A stretch of 64,000 nucleotides of DNA from Chimonanthus salicifolius (lineage: Eukaryota; Streptophyta; Magnoliopsida; Laurales; Calycanthaceae). The notes below the pieces were generated by a model. It did no database searches. It saw only the letters and a list, made by a program, of their open reading frames with translations, and had not been told where the DNA came from. Made by a program: the position numbers and the translations under genes. Positions 1 through 10,967 of the stretch are shown in pieces. Location: contig CM023539.1 in assembly GCA_013350335.1 (NCBI GenBank), positions 45,866,631-45,930,630 of the forward strand, written 5' to 3'. Numbering within the stretch: the stretch's first letter is position 1; every line of letters begins with the position of its first letter.

Positions 1-425
1 AAGTCTCTTCATAAATAATGTGGGACAAGTAACGCCCAACCTGGCTACTTTTTCTCTCCCATCAATACTTACACAAACACGGGGTATTACAATCCACCAT
101 CCTTAAGACCAGAACTGTCCCCGGCTCTGTCCACAAACACGCCCACACTGACAGGCAGAGAGTTGAACCGTTCTCTGATACCATTTGTAACAACCTATCC
201 CGCTAGCACAATATTGTCTACTTTGGGCCCCCACACAGGCCCGCACCACTTTACTTTGGCGAGCTAACCCACTGTTGCTCCCAAAAGGCCTTGTGCTAGA
301 AGGATGAGGGATTTCAAATTATATCACATAGAACAACTCTCTTCATAATCAATGTGGGACAAGTAGCTCCCAACTTGGCTACTTTTTCTGTCCCATCAAT
401 GATTACACAAACACGGGGCATTACA
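1..425 (-). mobile_element. TRIM-like LTR retroelement, cut by window edge
   Basis: Two copies of one sequence flank a short centre. The right copy (186-425, 240 bp) begins TGTAACA and ends TTACA. The left copy ends at 91 with ATTACA and continues off the window. Shared blocks include AATGTGGGACAAGTA, TTGGCTACTTTTTCT and ACACAAACACGGGG. Between them are only about 94 bp, whose right edge reads TCTCTGATACCA (172-183), the reverse complement of the initiator-Met tRNA primer-binding site used by many plant LTR elements. Short LTRs, a Met primer site and no room for gag or pol are the hallmarks of a terminal-repeat retrotransposon in miniature. The element points to the minus strand. The family name is not known to me. 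Confidence 0.8.
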
Positions 426-552
426 TGATGCTTATCCAAAACATTATCTTTGATTTTTATCTAAAACATTATTTTTTATGTTTATCTAAAACATTATATT
501 TGATGTTTATCCAAAACATTATCTTTGAAGTTTATCCAAAATATTATTTAAA
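425..552. repeat. Five-copy tandem repeat, unit about 26 bp
   Basis: The unit is close to GATGTTTATCCAAAACATTA followed by TCTTT. Five degenerate copies abut the right end of the TRIM. An 80-residue open frame across it is a by-product of the repeat and is not a gene. Confidence 0.85.
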
Positions 553-1223
553 ACAAATAAAGTTTAGATATTTACAGTTTTACCCATCCAACTTCGCTAG
601 CCGGATCCAAGAGCTATCGAGATCTGATTGGGCCAAACTTGGATTTTTCAAAAATCTCAATCCGTAATCAACATGATTAACGGATAACAAAACATGTTTA
701 TTTGCACAAAATCACACATTTAGGCCTAATTTTGGGTCAGGGTATTACAAAAAATGTATGAATTGCAGTAAAAGATACATATTACTATGAGATACTCATA
801 CTATATGTTTCCTCATATTCGTTTTCTATTTTTTAAAAATTTTATACATTTTCTAAATTTTAGGACATACTTTATTTGTAACAAGATTAAAGGCTATCAA
901 GAGTCTAATTCTCCATAAAAGGACATTTTTTAACAAAAATATATTCTCAGTAGGATTTCCATTTTTTGTATTTTTTATATTTTCTATATTTTTTGGAAAA
1001 AGAAATTTAAAAAAGAAAGAAAGGCATATTGTCTCGGCATTTTATAATTAATATGGTATGTATTGCTGCTGATAAGTATCGATCAAGTAAATTTTTGACC
1101 CCTACTCTGAACAAACCCATCAACCCAATTTGAATTGGATTTAAAAATTAAACTTTTATTAAAGTATATTAACTTATTCAATGACTAAATAAATTCAAAT
1201 CAAAATCACTTAGTTAAAAGCAG
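553..1223. other. Gene-free AT-rich stretch
   Basis: The stretch is AT-rich with short homopolymer runs and no recognisable coding or RNA signal. The phrase GGGTATTACA near 737 resembles the adjacent LTR end and may be a fragment of it. Confidence 0.5.
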
Positions 1224-1440
1224 GGGTGCAAATAACGCCCCGGCCGATAATTCGGCCGATATGCAAATATCGGCCAATATGATTCTCTCTCCTCTTTTCT
1301 TTTTTTTGTAAATATCGGTATTATTTTATTATTTTATTTTTTCTGCATTAAAAAATATTAAAAAACCAAAAAAGAAATTGTTTTAAAAAAAAAATTGAAA
1401 ACGTAAATATCGACTGATATCGGCCGATATTTTGACCCGG
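1224..1440. repeat. CGGCCGATAT-rich dispersed repeat, copy 1
   Basis: Variants of the self-complementary word ATCGGCCGATAT recur (about 1240-1280 and 1408-1430) around a T/A-rich core. The left edge reads CAGGGGTGCAAATA, resembling hAT-type terminal repeats, but I could not find a matching right end. Related blocks lie at 1858-2045, 24330-24625 and 28990-29320, so this is a dispersed repeat family. Confidence 0.6.
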
Positions 1441-1460
1441 ACCCATCACCTTTTTGAGTT

Positions 1461-1492
1461 AAGGGTTTAGGGTTTAGGGTTTAGGGTTTTAA
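1461..1492 (+). repeat. Interstitial telomere-like repeat (TTTAGGG)
   Basis: About four copies of the Arabidopsis-type plant telomere unit TTTAGGG sit inside a repeat block, far from any sign of a chromosome end. Short arrays like this are common inside plant chromosomes. Confidence 0.8.
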
Positions 1493-1499
1493 GGGTGAC

Positions 1500-1815
1500 A
1501 CTTGGGTTGTGTTTTAACCAGACCCACATGACCCGATCCTAGAAATCAGTGGGTTTGGGTTATGTATTTATATATTTCGAGTTGGGTCGGGTTGGAAATA
1601 TGAAAGACCGCATGAAATTTGGGTCGAGTTGGCTTGAGAAATTTAAAATCAACTGACTCACGTGCACCAAGTTATAAAACACTACTTGAGTTGACTCGGA
1701 TAAGAAATTTGGGTCGGATCGGATTGAGAGATTCGGGTCAGCAATTCGAATTGAGTTGAGAGATTCGGGTCAGCAATTCGGATCGAGTTGAGTCGGATTC
1801 AATAATTTTTTACAT
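1500..1815. repeat. GGGTCGGGTTGG-type degenerate repeat block
   Basis: Degenerate words such as GGGTCGGGT, GAGTTGAGTCGGAT and GAGATTCGGGTCAGCAATTCG recur, the last as a direct duplication around 1725-1790. It resembles the interior of the hAT-like MITE at 4801-5174 and is probably a relic of the same kind of element. Confidence 0.5.
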
Positions 1816-1857
1816 GAATTAAATATGGTGCAATCCAACATGAAATTGGGAAATAGG

Positions 1858-2045
1858 GGTCTAAATATCGGCCGATACGGATATGATACGGTTTTAAAAC
1901 TTTATCATATCGGCCGATATAATTCGTATCGGCCGATATGCCGATATTCAAACCGCATCATATCGGCCGATATCGGTAGTTTTTTATATAAAAAAAAATA
2001 AGGAGAGAGAATTTAATCAGCCAAATATCGGGGATACCAATTTTT
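1858..2045. repeat. CGGCCGATAT-rich dispersed repeat, copy 2
   Basis: At least six copies of ATCGGCCGATA-like words occur in about 120 bp, followed by an A-rich and GA-rich segment. It belongs to the same family as the block at 1224-1440. Confidence 0.6.
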
Positions 2046-3069
2046 TCAACTCCGGCTGAGAAATGATATATTAGATTGGGTGAAAATAAAGTGGAAGGAA
2101 CGAAGCACGGGGAGGAGGACATGGATTGAAAACTAAATCGGCTAAATATGTGGATTCCTTGGGCCCATTAAGGACTGTAGCCTGCTGGGAGGATTTCTTC
2201 CCTTTTTCTTGAAATGATGCCAGTCTACATGTCCTTTCACCAATAACCCAATTACACATCATCTCTCTAACTTGACAAATTTGTGGAAAGAATGAGCTTT
2301 ACAACCCAAGTCAGCCTCCTATTATTAGGTAATAATCAATGCTTTCCACATGGTCATTCTCTTCCAAGAGATTTGCCACATGTCAGACATTGATCCTAAC
2401 TTGGGCCTAAATTTCAGTATTGCTCTGCGATTGTTTTGGGCATGTGCGCATGTTTCTGATCCAATGATTCACATCTGGAGAAATATGGGTTCACTGCAAC
2501 AGACTCAATACTGGTTCAACATAATTCCATCGACTCAATTTAGAGAAAAATAAATAAATAACTAGATTTTATTTAAATATAAGAATAATAACTTATCAGT
2601 TCAAGTTAACCCATTAAATTATAGTTTTATTTCAAATTAGAGTATCACAAATGCAAGATCAAACTGACGTGACTTAACCCACTGAGTGATTCTTACTTCT
2701 AGCCCATTCAAAATCAAAATAAGGTTCACTCAAGCTGTTTCCACTCAACCCGTTGCCACTGTAACCCTGAATATAAAAGATGTATGATGAGTGATCTGTG
2801 ATGTAGCGCCCTTTTACTAAAGTTTAATAGTTCATAAAAAAAATTTGAGTGAGAGTAAGTTAATTTGTAGAATTTTTACAGTTGTGCGAGTCATGAAGTT
2901 GTGTTGATTTTTACTAAGTTGAATGAAAAAACCCATTCGAATTACATGACTCAATAAAATTTTAAATTGAGTTTAAATTTGGATGGTTTAAGCTATGCTC
3001 TCAGCAAACCACATAACCTGTCCGTGATTAAGAAATAAGAATACAAACCATTTTATTGAGAATAATAAT
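2046..3069. other. Gene-free intergenic stretch
   Basis: Open frames here (for example 2071-2262 minus and 2350-2553 plus) are short and match no family I know. No repeat structure or RNA gene is evident. Confidence 0.45.
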
Positions 3070-3315
3070 TATCATTTTCATACACAGGTCACGGGAGCGA
3101 GTAAAAGGGCGATGACCATTGCACCTCTTTCCCATCCAATGCTCCGACATCAGCTAGAGGAGCATCATCCAACGTTAAAAACCCACCACCACATGGCAAC
3201 TCTGTACTAAGAAAAATCAATAAAATGAGCAAATCAGCTCTCATCTCAGCAGTTGCAAGCAGAAAAAATGAACAAAAATCATTGAGCAGCGGAAAGACAG
3301 AAAGGACAAAGCTTG
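3070..3315 (+). promoter_or_regulatory. Possible distal 5' UTR exon of the CO-like gene
   Basis: This less AT-rich tract ends in a good splice donor (AAGCTTGG|GTAAGTTAC at 3315/3316) and is followed by CT-rich DNA typical of transcript leaders. If spliced to sequence just upstream of 8891 it would form a leader intron of about 5 kb. That leader introns occur in this gene class is general knowledge; the link here is inference, and the tract could equally belong to a non-coding transcript. Confidence 0.25.
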
Positions 3316-4439
3316 GGTAAGTTACTTCACCTTCTTTACGTTATTTCATCTAAATCTGGTCTTCTTCCTCCCATCCCCTTCTTGTTTTGATTAACTGTTC
3401 GATTCAACTTTCCTCAAACAAAAGATAACGTCGAATTCAATGGTCTTTTATGTTTGTAAGTACTCTCTCTGATCTATCTCACAACTGAAGTTTTCGATGA
3501 AACTCCTTTCCTTGAATTGATTTCTTCACTTTCTTTGCTTTGCATGTAAACGAGGAATTTAAAATCTGGGTTCTATATTATCTCAAGAAAGTTCTTGTCT
3601 GACATTCTGTGGAAAGAGTGGCAGAATGAGTTTTATGGATTAACTTATGATGTCTTAAAACTTTACGCGCCAATATATATTGTAATGAAATGTCTGATAC
3701 CTTTTTAGAAGGACAGGCAATTCAGAGAAGTAATTTGTCACTTCAGAAAAAAACATTGTGGTATTTGTACGTGGAAAGTAATAACGTATTCTATCTTTCC
3801 AATTTTTTTTTTACAATGTACGTTGATGTAATCCAATCCAGAAGAAATGGGCTTGTTCTAATATTGTACCTGTCAATTCTTTCAGATAAGATCATACTGG
3901 GAAGTTCTACTAAGCAATTTTGAAACAAAAATAAATTCTCTGCGTTTTTTTAATTTCAATTATTTTCCATGATCGTTGATGGAGAATAAACAAAGCATTG
4001 AACTGAAAAAACAAAAAACTCTCGGAGAAAAGAAAAAAAAAATTACTTAGGTTTCTTTACCGCAGCAATTGGTGAAAAAAGGAGAAGAAGAGCAATGCAT
4101 GCAGGTGAAAAGCATTCAGGCCATGGCTGTGTTTGTGCTCAAATAAGTATTGTGCAAAATCAATTTCAATCAGTTATAAGAAGACACAAAAATTTATAAG
4201 AAGATTCGAAATTTTATGTGGTTCGGCCAAAACTTATGTCCATTTGTAATCAGAAAAATTCTATTAATTTCAAAAGAGATTGTTCCTGCAATTCTCTCTC
4301 TTTTTCTCCTCTCTATTTTTATCTCTTCCTCGCACAGCCGAATCTCTTGCAGTTTTCTGTTTTTTTCTCTCGTACTTTTTACAACCGTTTCCAACAAAGA
4401 AAGAAAAAAACTTCTACAGAAAAAAGAAACTGCCAAGAA

Positions 4440-4778
4440 ATTCCAAAAATTAATGGCCTGCAAATCGCGCCCATTGTTGGATTCGTTTGCTCGATTTGAG
4501 CCCCTTAATTTTCGGAATTTTTAGCAGTTTTCTTTTTCTCTTTTTCTTTTTACAATCTTTCCCGGTAAAAAAAGAAAAAACTGGTAAAAAATTAATGGCT
4601 TGCAAATGCGCCCATTGTTGGATTCGTTTGCTCGATTTGAGTCCCTTAGTTTTCGGAATTTTTTAGCAGTTTCTTTTTTTCTCTTTTTCTTTTTACAACC
4701 GTATCCGGTAAGAAAAGAAAAAACTGCTAAAAAATTCCGAAAACTAAGGGACTCATATCGAGGCAGCGAATCCAACAA
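4440..4778. repeat. Tandem duplication ending in a 65-bp hairpin
   Basis: A roughly 150-bp unit, starting TTAATGGCCTGCAAAT at about 4451 and again at about 4594, is repeated. The second copy is followed by its own inverted repeat. Arm one (4614-4680) contains TTCGGAATTTTTTAGCAG and arm two (4713-4778) contains CTGCTAAAAAATTCCGAA. The arms differ at only a few bases and enclose about 32 bp. The open frames across it on both strands are shadows of this structure. It looks like a foldback or MITE-type element. Confidence 0.85.
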
Positions 4779-4800
4779 CAAGAGCATCAAACGGTGGAAG

Positions 4801-5174
4801 TAGGGCTGCAACTCGGGTCGGGTTTTGACCCGACCCGCATAACTCGACCGGAGAAATCATGCTGGTCCGGTCGAGAATTTAGGGTCTGCGGGTCGGTCAA
4901 TTGAGAAGATAAAAACCCACATGGAATTCGGGTCGGGTCGGTTGAAGATTTTACAAGTTAACCTGATCTAACTCGACCCGACCCGGCTAAAATGGGTTCA
5001 GAATGTGGGTCGAGTCAGAATTTGGTTTGATTCGAGTTAAAATTCGGGTAGGGTCGGGTTGTAAAGTTCAAGTTGGGAATTCGGGTCGGGTCGAGTCAGA
5101 TTCTATATATATATCTACTCGAGTCTAGTTGAGTTTTAAGGAACTCGACCCGCCTGACCTGAGTTGCAACCCTA
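4801..5174. mobile_element. hAT-like MITE with 8-bp target duplication
   Basis: The element runs from TAGGGCTGCAACTCGGGT to GAGTTGCAACCCTA, forming imperfect terminal inverted repeats. It is flanked on both sides by GGTGGAAG (4793-4800 and 5175-5182). An 8-bp duplication with TAGGG-type termini is characteristic of hAT-superfamily elements. The 374-bp interior is made of degenerate ACCCGACC / GGGTCGGGT words and has no coding capacity, so it depends on a transposase from elsewhere. Confidence 0.85.
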
Positions 5175-5294
5175 GGTGGAAGATTGAATTGGATGATAGA
5201 ATTTCCAGCAGAGGTTTTTATGGTTGTGATCTATCATTCGGCTCTAAAACCATATCAATTTTTGAAAGCAAATATAAGTTCTTATTGTTAAGCT

Positions 5295-5810
5295 TGTTAG
5301 GATGGGGTATCCAATCTAAAAGACTGGCCTGTTAACTAAAGCGACACAAGTCCTATATAAGCCCTTAGGTTTTCTCTTTAATTCGTTCGACTATCCAACA
5401 ATCCCTTCCTCGAATGAGGCTCTCTGGTTAATAGAACGTCGCCATCCATCTCACTCAGTTAGGAGATCCCTGAGTCCACATGCAATAATTTGGTGACCTG
5501 GTCTGGTACCACTTATTAGGATTGGGTATCAATCCCAAAAGACTAGTTTATGAGGTCCAATAACCAAATCGAAATAAATAGTATCAGAGTTAGGTCCCCA
5601 AGCCACTACATATGGACCCAAGGATCTCCTAACTGGACGAGATGGCTGGCAATGTTCTATCTGCGGGAGAGCCTCATTCAAAGGGGGAATTGTTGGACAA
5701 TCAAATGAGTCCCACATTAATTGTTAAGGAGAACATCTAAAGATATATATAAGACTTAGATTACTCCACTTCATGGGCTAGTCTTTTGAGAAGAAAACTT
5801 AGACCTAACA
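5295..5810. mobile_element. Two TRIM copies fused head to head
   Basis: The left part reads on the minus strand: an LTR at 5295-5400 (TGTTAGGATG...CTATCCAACA), an internal segment at 5401-5500 and a decayed primer site near 5500. The right part reads on the plus strand: primer site AGTATCAGAG at 5580, internal segment, purine tract AAAGGGGGAA, and an LTR at 5691-5810 (TGTTGGACAA...GACCTAACA). The two internal segments match each other in inverted orientation (for example GGATCTCCTAACTG against CAGTTAGGAGATCC). A truncated middle LTR (5514-5567) joins them. They belong to the same family as the TRIMs at 7837 and 18104. Confidence 0.75.
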
Positions 5811-7836
5811 AAGCATACTATGTGAATATATGCATTTGCATGTCTAATTAGGTTCCTAAGGCGATATCATCGTGGGTGACAGAATTCAAATACTTGGGTT
5901 CCAGTTAGAACCCATGCTTTCTCAAGCTACTGTGTCCCATGAATTGAATTTTTACCCAGTTTAAACTCATTTACAGTTGATTTCACAATTGAATTTAAAT
6001 CCATTCAAAACTGTCCATTTTCTTTTTGTTCATTTAGAGACTTTTGAAATTTAATGAACTTATTTTTATGAGAAAAAATATTTTTCAAAGTGAATCCCAC
6101 CTTAATCCCCTGAACACAACTCATCTGGGCCCCACTAGGCCATCTGGGCATGCATGATATCCCCATATAAACCTGGTTCTTTGCCTGTCATATCTTATAT
6201 ATATGGATCCTCTAGAAGTTTGAACTTCTATAGAGCATCTAAAACACATTCTCTTATTGATCTCTTTAAAGACCAATAAGAAAAAGTATTTTATAGAAGT
6301 CTTATTCTAAAGAATTTGGACTCCATTATTAGCTTTAACTACAAGAAATATATTCATTAATTCCTTCTTTTACATGGGAGTGGCAGGAAACATGCCGATA
6401 CGAAACCCAGAATATAAAATAATAACTATTTTTCAATATTCTCAAAGTTTTTTTTTTTTTGAATGTGAGGGTATATTCTCGAAGTTATTTAAAAATAATA
6501 GATACAAAAGATAAAAACTACAATTGCATATTTTTATATAGTGAATAAACATTCTAAAATATTTCTTCATAATTATTCACAAATGAAATTAATAGTTTTA
6601 ATGATGATAAATTGTTTATGAACAGTCGTAAGGACAAAGTAAGTTAATTATCAAAAAGTTGAAAGTATGAATTAAAAACTTGAAAAAAGTCAGATAAGTT
6701 AGTTTGATTTGAAGAAAAATTTAATTAATAAATTTTACTGAATTTCTTCAAGTAGAGTCTAAAAATTTAACTGAATTATTCAACTCAATAAAATTTAAAA
6801 TCAAATTCAAATTTGTAAATATTTATATTTGAAAATTAAATCCATGATAAAAACAAAGAAATATTTAAGAAAAAGATAATTAGTCAAAATAAATAATAAA
6901 TGCCATATCAATTATATGAGCATTCCATAATATGAAGATCAAAATTGTCAAAATAAGGATTTGATTTGTATTTGGCATGTATGATGGTTTAAAATTAACA
7001 AAATGTACACTTGGTTTAAAATTAACAAAATGTACACTAGTCCACATCAATTTAGTCAGTGCTTGATTATATAAGTAACATAATGTTAGTTGCTTTGAAT
7101 GTTGGGTGACTACAAAATGATAGATAGATAAATTAATGATGGTAAAATCACTCATGTTAAGATAGATATTTAGAGAAATAATTAATAATAAATACATAAT
7201 TTAGAAGAGAATTTCTTGTGTACATTCAAAAGTATATACTTAAATTGTTGATTGTATCTTTTTTAATTAAAAAAATACTTTTAGGATACATTTGCAGGAG
7301 ACCAATAAAAACCCATATTATAACAAAAATGAATAAAATAAAGTAGGGACATGAGATATCACCGTGTAAGAGTAGATGCTACACTTAATCTTAAGTTAGA
7401 CCTTTTTATACTCTCAAATTAATACAGTAAATTATAAATAATTGGTTTTTCAAAAACTAGTTAAGACTTAAAGACAACAACTTAAGTTTAACATTCTTTA
7501 TTTTGTTATTAATAATTTTAAAATCTTAATATTTTTCAAATGTGTGGTAAAAGTCCTATGTGTCATCTATTTTTTTAATCAAACAACTTGATAATACCTA
7601 CCTCTTGATCCTTAATTGAGGAATGTTCTTGAAGAAATGTTGTGAAAATTCAATAGAGAAATTTCTGACTTTTGTGTCGAAATAGGTCATGGCTTCTGTA
7701 TAATACAGCATCTTTCCTCTTTGAAATAAGTTCTCAGAACTCCAACATAATTTTGCCAAGCCGCACGCTGAATTATCAGATGTACTTGACCAAATCTTAG
7801 GGCTACCAGGTTAATGCTCATAACGCAACTCGTTAC
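5811..7836. other. Gene-free AT-rich stretch with small repeats
   Basis: I see no gene. A small foldback occurs at about 6223-6305 (AACTTCTATAGAGC... against ...TTTTATAGAAGTC). A 27-bp unit, GGTTTAAAATTAACAAAATG plus seven bases, is duplicated in tandem at 6986-7039. The minus-strand frame 6880-7197 is an AT-rich chance frame. Confidence 0.5.
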
Positions 7837-8345
7837 TGTTGGGGTTGGCGGGTGCGAATGAGTCCCACATTGGAAGTTTAGAGGAAGATCTAGAGATTTG
7901 TAAAGGACCTGGATCACTCCACCGAAAAGGCCAATCTTTGGGTTGGATACCCAGTCATAACAAGTGATATCAGAGCTAGGTCTCAGGCTACTTCATTTAA
8001 GCTCAGGAGATCCCCTAGGCAGATGGGATGGCTGAACTCGTTCAAAAAGGAGATTGTTGGAGCTGGCTATGAACAAGTCTCACATTAAAAATGTTGAGAG
8101 ATATCTAGAGATTTATTGTTAGAGCTGGCTGTGAAACGAATCTAACATTATAAATGCAATTAGATATCTAAAGATTTATAAAGAATTTGAGTCTAACATT
8201 ATAAATGCAATTAGATATCAAAGATTTATAAAGAATTTGAGTCACTTTACTTAACAGACTAGTCTTTTGGGCTGGATATCCAAGTCCTAACGGTCACATT
8301 AGTCTTTTTGGCTAGATACTCAGGTCCTAGCAGTCACCTTACTTA
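7837..8345 (+). mobile_element. Complete TRIM retroelement, expanded 3' LTR
   Basis: The left LTR (7837-7962, TGTTGGGGTT...CATAACA) is followed by a Met-type primer site TGATATCAGAGCTAGG (7965), about 80 bp of internal sequence and a purine tract AAAAAGGAGA. The right LTR then starts at 8055 (TGTTGGAGCTGG). The right LTR is longer because of direct duplications: a 51-bp step starting TCTAACATTATAAATGC at 8141 and 8192, and a second duplication of the tail TAGTCTTTTGGGCTGGATA near 8261 and 8309. No coding capacity is seen. Confidence 0.8.
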
Positions 8346-8890
8346 GTGATGTCAATTCAGATGAATCAGCACTGAATTTACTCACTGATTGATGGATTAG
8401 ATAATATATTGTTTTTGTTATTGAGGAAGTTAGATGTGAGGATTTCGAGGATTAAATTCAGATATCTCTATTGTCGGACCTTTATTTCATTCATAACTGG
8501 TTGTAGTTAGTCTTTTGAATAACTTTCCTGTTTCAAGTGCCGAATTTTGGATTGTAGTTTGCTGTTTTCCTTTTTCAGTAGAAAGTATCTAAGCACTTTC
8601 TTTCTTTTTTCTTTTCTTTGTAGCTTCATTATGATGAATAATCAGGAGCATCAGTGAGTTCAATTGACCCTGGCAACGACGCTGTAGCTTCATTCTTGAA
8701 TAGAAAATGAGCGTGTTTTCTACCTTTAAGCTCGCTTGAACTTCAAGTTTGTAAATTTCCTCTTAGTTGAAGTTCTCCAATTGGCATAATTCAATCATTT
8801 GGATAGCCCCACTTTGTTGATTATCAAGAAGCAATTTCAAGGCAGAGGTGGTTGTCAGACTAACATACTTCTTCTTTGCATCCACCAATT

Positions 8891-10911
8891 ATGATGGATC
8901 CTTTGTGTGACTTCTGTGGATTGCATAGAGCAGTGGTTTTTTGCAGATCAGACACTGCCCGCCTTTGCCTTTCATGCGACAGCTACGTCCATTCAGCAAA
9001 TGTTCTAGCCCGGCGTCATCTACGAGCACTTGTATGCGATCGATGTGGTTCACAACCCAGCATTGTCCGCTGCTTAGAAGATAAGGTTTCTCTGTGTCAG
9101 AATTGTGATTGGCATGGTTGTTTAAGCATAGGATTGGGACATCGGCGGCAGACTCTGAACTGTTACTCGGGTTGCCCCTCTTTGGCAGAACTCTCCAGGT
9201 TTTGGCCTTGTGTCTCTGATACATCATCTCAGAGCGAGGTAGATAGTAACTGGGGACCAAGGACAATGAGTACAAACGTGAATGTTAATAATTGTTGGGA
9301 ACAAGTGGAAAATGGTAGCTCTGTTTCAATAACAGAAACCAGGAGGTTGGGCGGGTTGGACTCTACTGCGAAGTTGGAATCTTGGATGGCTTCATCTTCC
9401 ACAATACCGAAACCGAATCCTGCTACTTATGGTGGAGATAATCACCCAGTAGTTTTCAAGGAAGAGAACATTTCCAAGGTGATTATCTAAACACCATCCA
9501 AAAATTGTTGGCAGTACAACACGTTTGAGTTGAGTATCACCAGTTTGTTGTTAGGTAGCTGAGGAACTACAAGTACAATGCTCAAGTTTGATATGAGTTT
9601 CTCTTCTCCATAATCAAAGGTTTTAATTATTTTGATGTGCAGGTGGGCTGTCCTTCACTGAAAGATCTTCAAATATGCGATGATGAAGATATTTGTGGAG
9701 GTTTCAATGTGGATGATGATGTTGAGATATTTGGTTTCTCTCATAGTCATTCAAGATATCGTTATGGAGATGTAGGAATGGACTGCTTATTCATGGACAA
9801 GAACTTCCTAGTTGCTGATTCGGATGTTCCCAATGAAAATGTCTTAGAGGTCAGCTGTAATACTAAGTTTTGTTCTCTCAGTAACACAGGTTTTGGAGGA
9901 CACTTTATCCTCAACAATGTTATTGTGTAGTTCCCACAAAAAGCTAAGGGGGCCAAATTCCAAAAGGTTTTTGTTGCCTTTGTTGCTCAAACAAGGAATC
10001 TATTCAGCATCTTTTCCTCCATTTCCTCTGTTTCCTTTCAAGATCATGCAAAGATGGAGTTTGGGACCTTTCCAATAAGCAGTGAATGTAAGGACTTCCC
10101 TAATTGATACATGGGTGTCAATCATGTGCTTGATGTCACTGTTGGGGTGACAATTTTTAAGAAGGAAAGTTTGGTGGTTTAGTGATAAGTAGCAGAGATG
10201 CATACAATGTTAGAAAAGAGCCAGCTACATCTTAGATCACTATTGAATTACAAATATATTGATGCTGACCTTTTGTTTTTCCTCAGGGATCCTCTTCAGG
10301 GCAATATGATTCGACATCTCTTCGATCTTTACATGTTGGAACTACTGATGTAATAAAAGCAATTTCTGGTGGTTCAGATCAAGTGCTGTTAAATCCAAGT
10401 GGCAATATGAACATGAAACTTGGTTTCCCTTCTGGACAAGTTCATTCGAGTATGTCGCTTTCAGTATCCAATCTCACTGGAGAAAGTAATACAGCTGATT
10501 ATCAAGACTGTGGAGTATCACCTACGTTTCTCACAGGTGAATCACCATGGGATTCAAATTTAGATAGTATTTGCCCACAGACCAGGGACAAGGCAAAGAT
10601 GAGATACAATGAGAAAAAGAAAACTCGGATGTAAGTAGTTTATACTATATGTTTGTTAAATTTCATCTTAACTGAATATCATTCTTTTTTTTCTAGATAG
10701 TTTCTTTGAAATGATACTTCCTTCTTGAATCATTTTACAGTGCTACAATTTTTTACTGGTTTCCATTTGAAAGAATCATAAAGATAAATTTTGCTACTAG
10801 TCAACATATGTATAGTTTTGATAGATTACTGCATATTCATGACATTGAATTATCATACTGACAGAGGAACCCTAAAATTGATGAAACAAGTTAAATTCTA
10901 TGCCATCTTAC

Positions 10912-10967
<56 letters not shown>

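Noticed and set aside
1461..1492. Chromosome-end telomere
   Set aside because: There are only about four units, buried in interspersed repeats.
4194..4811. Several overlapping frames on both strands
   Set aside because: They are mirror translations of the tandem and inverted repeat, without homology or codon signal.
8889..9275. 128-codon minus-strand frame opposite the CO-like gene
   Set aside because: It is a shadow of the B-box exon; the plus strand holds the zinc ligands and correct splice sites.
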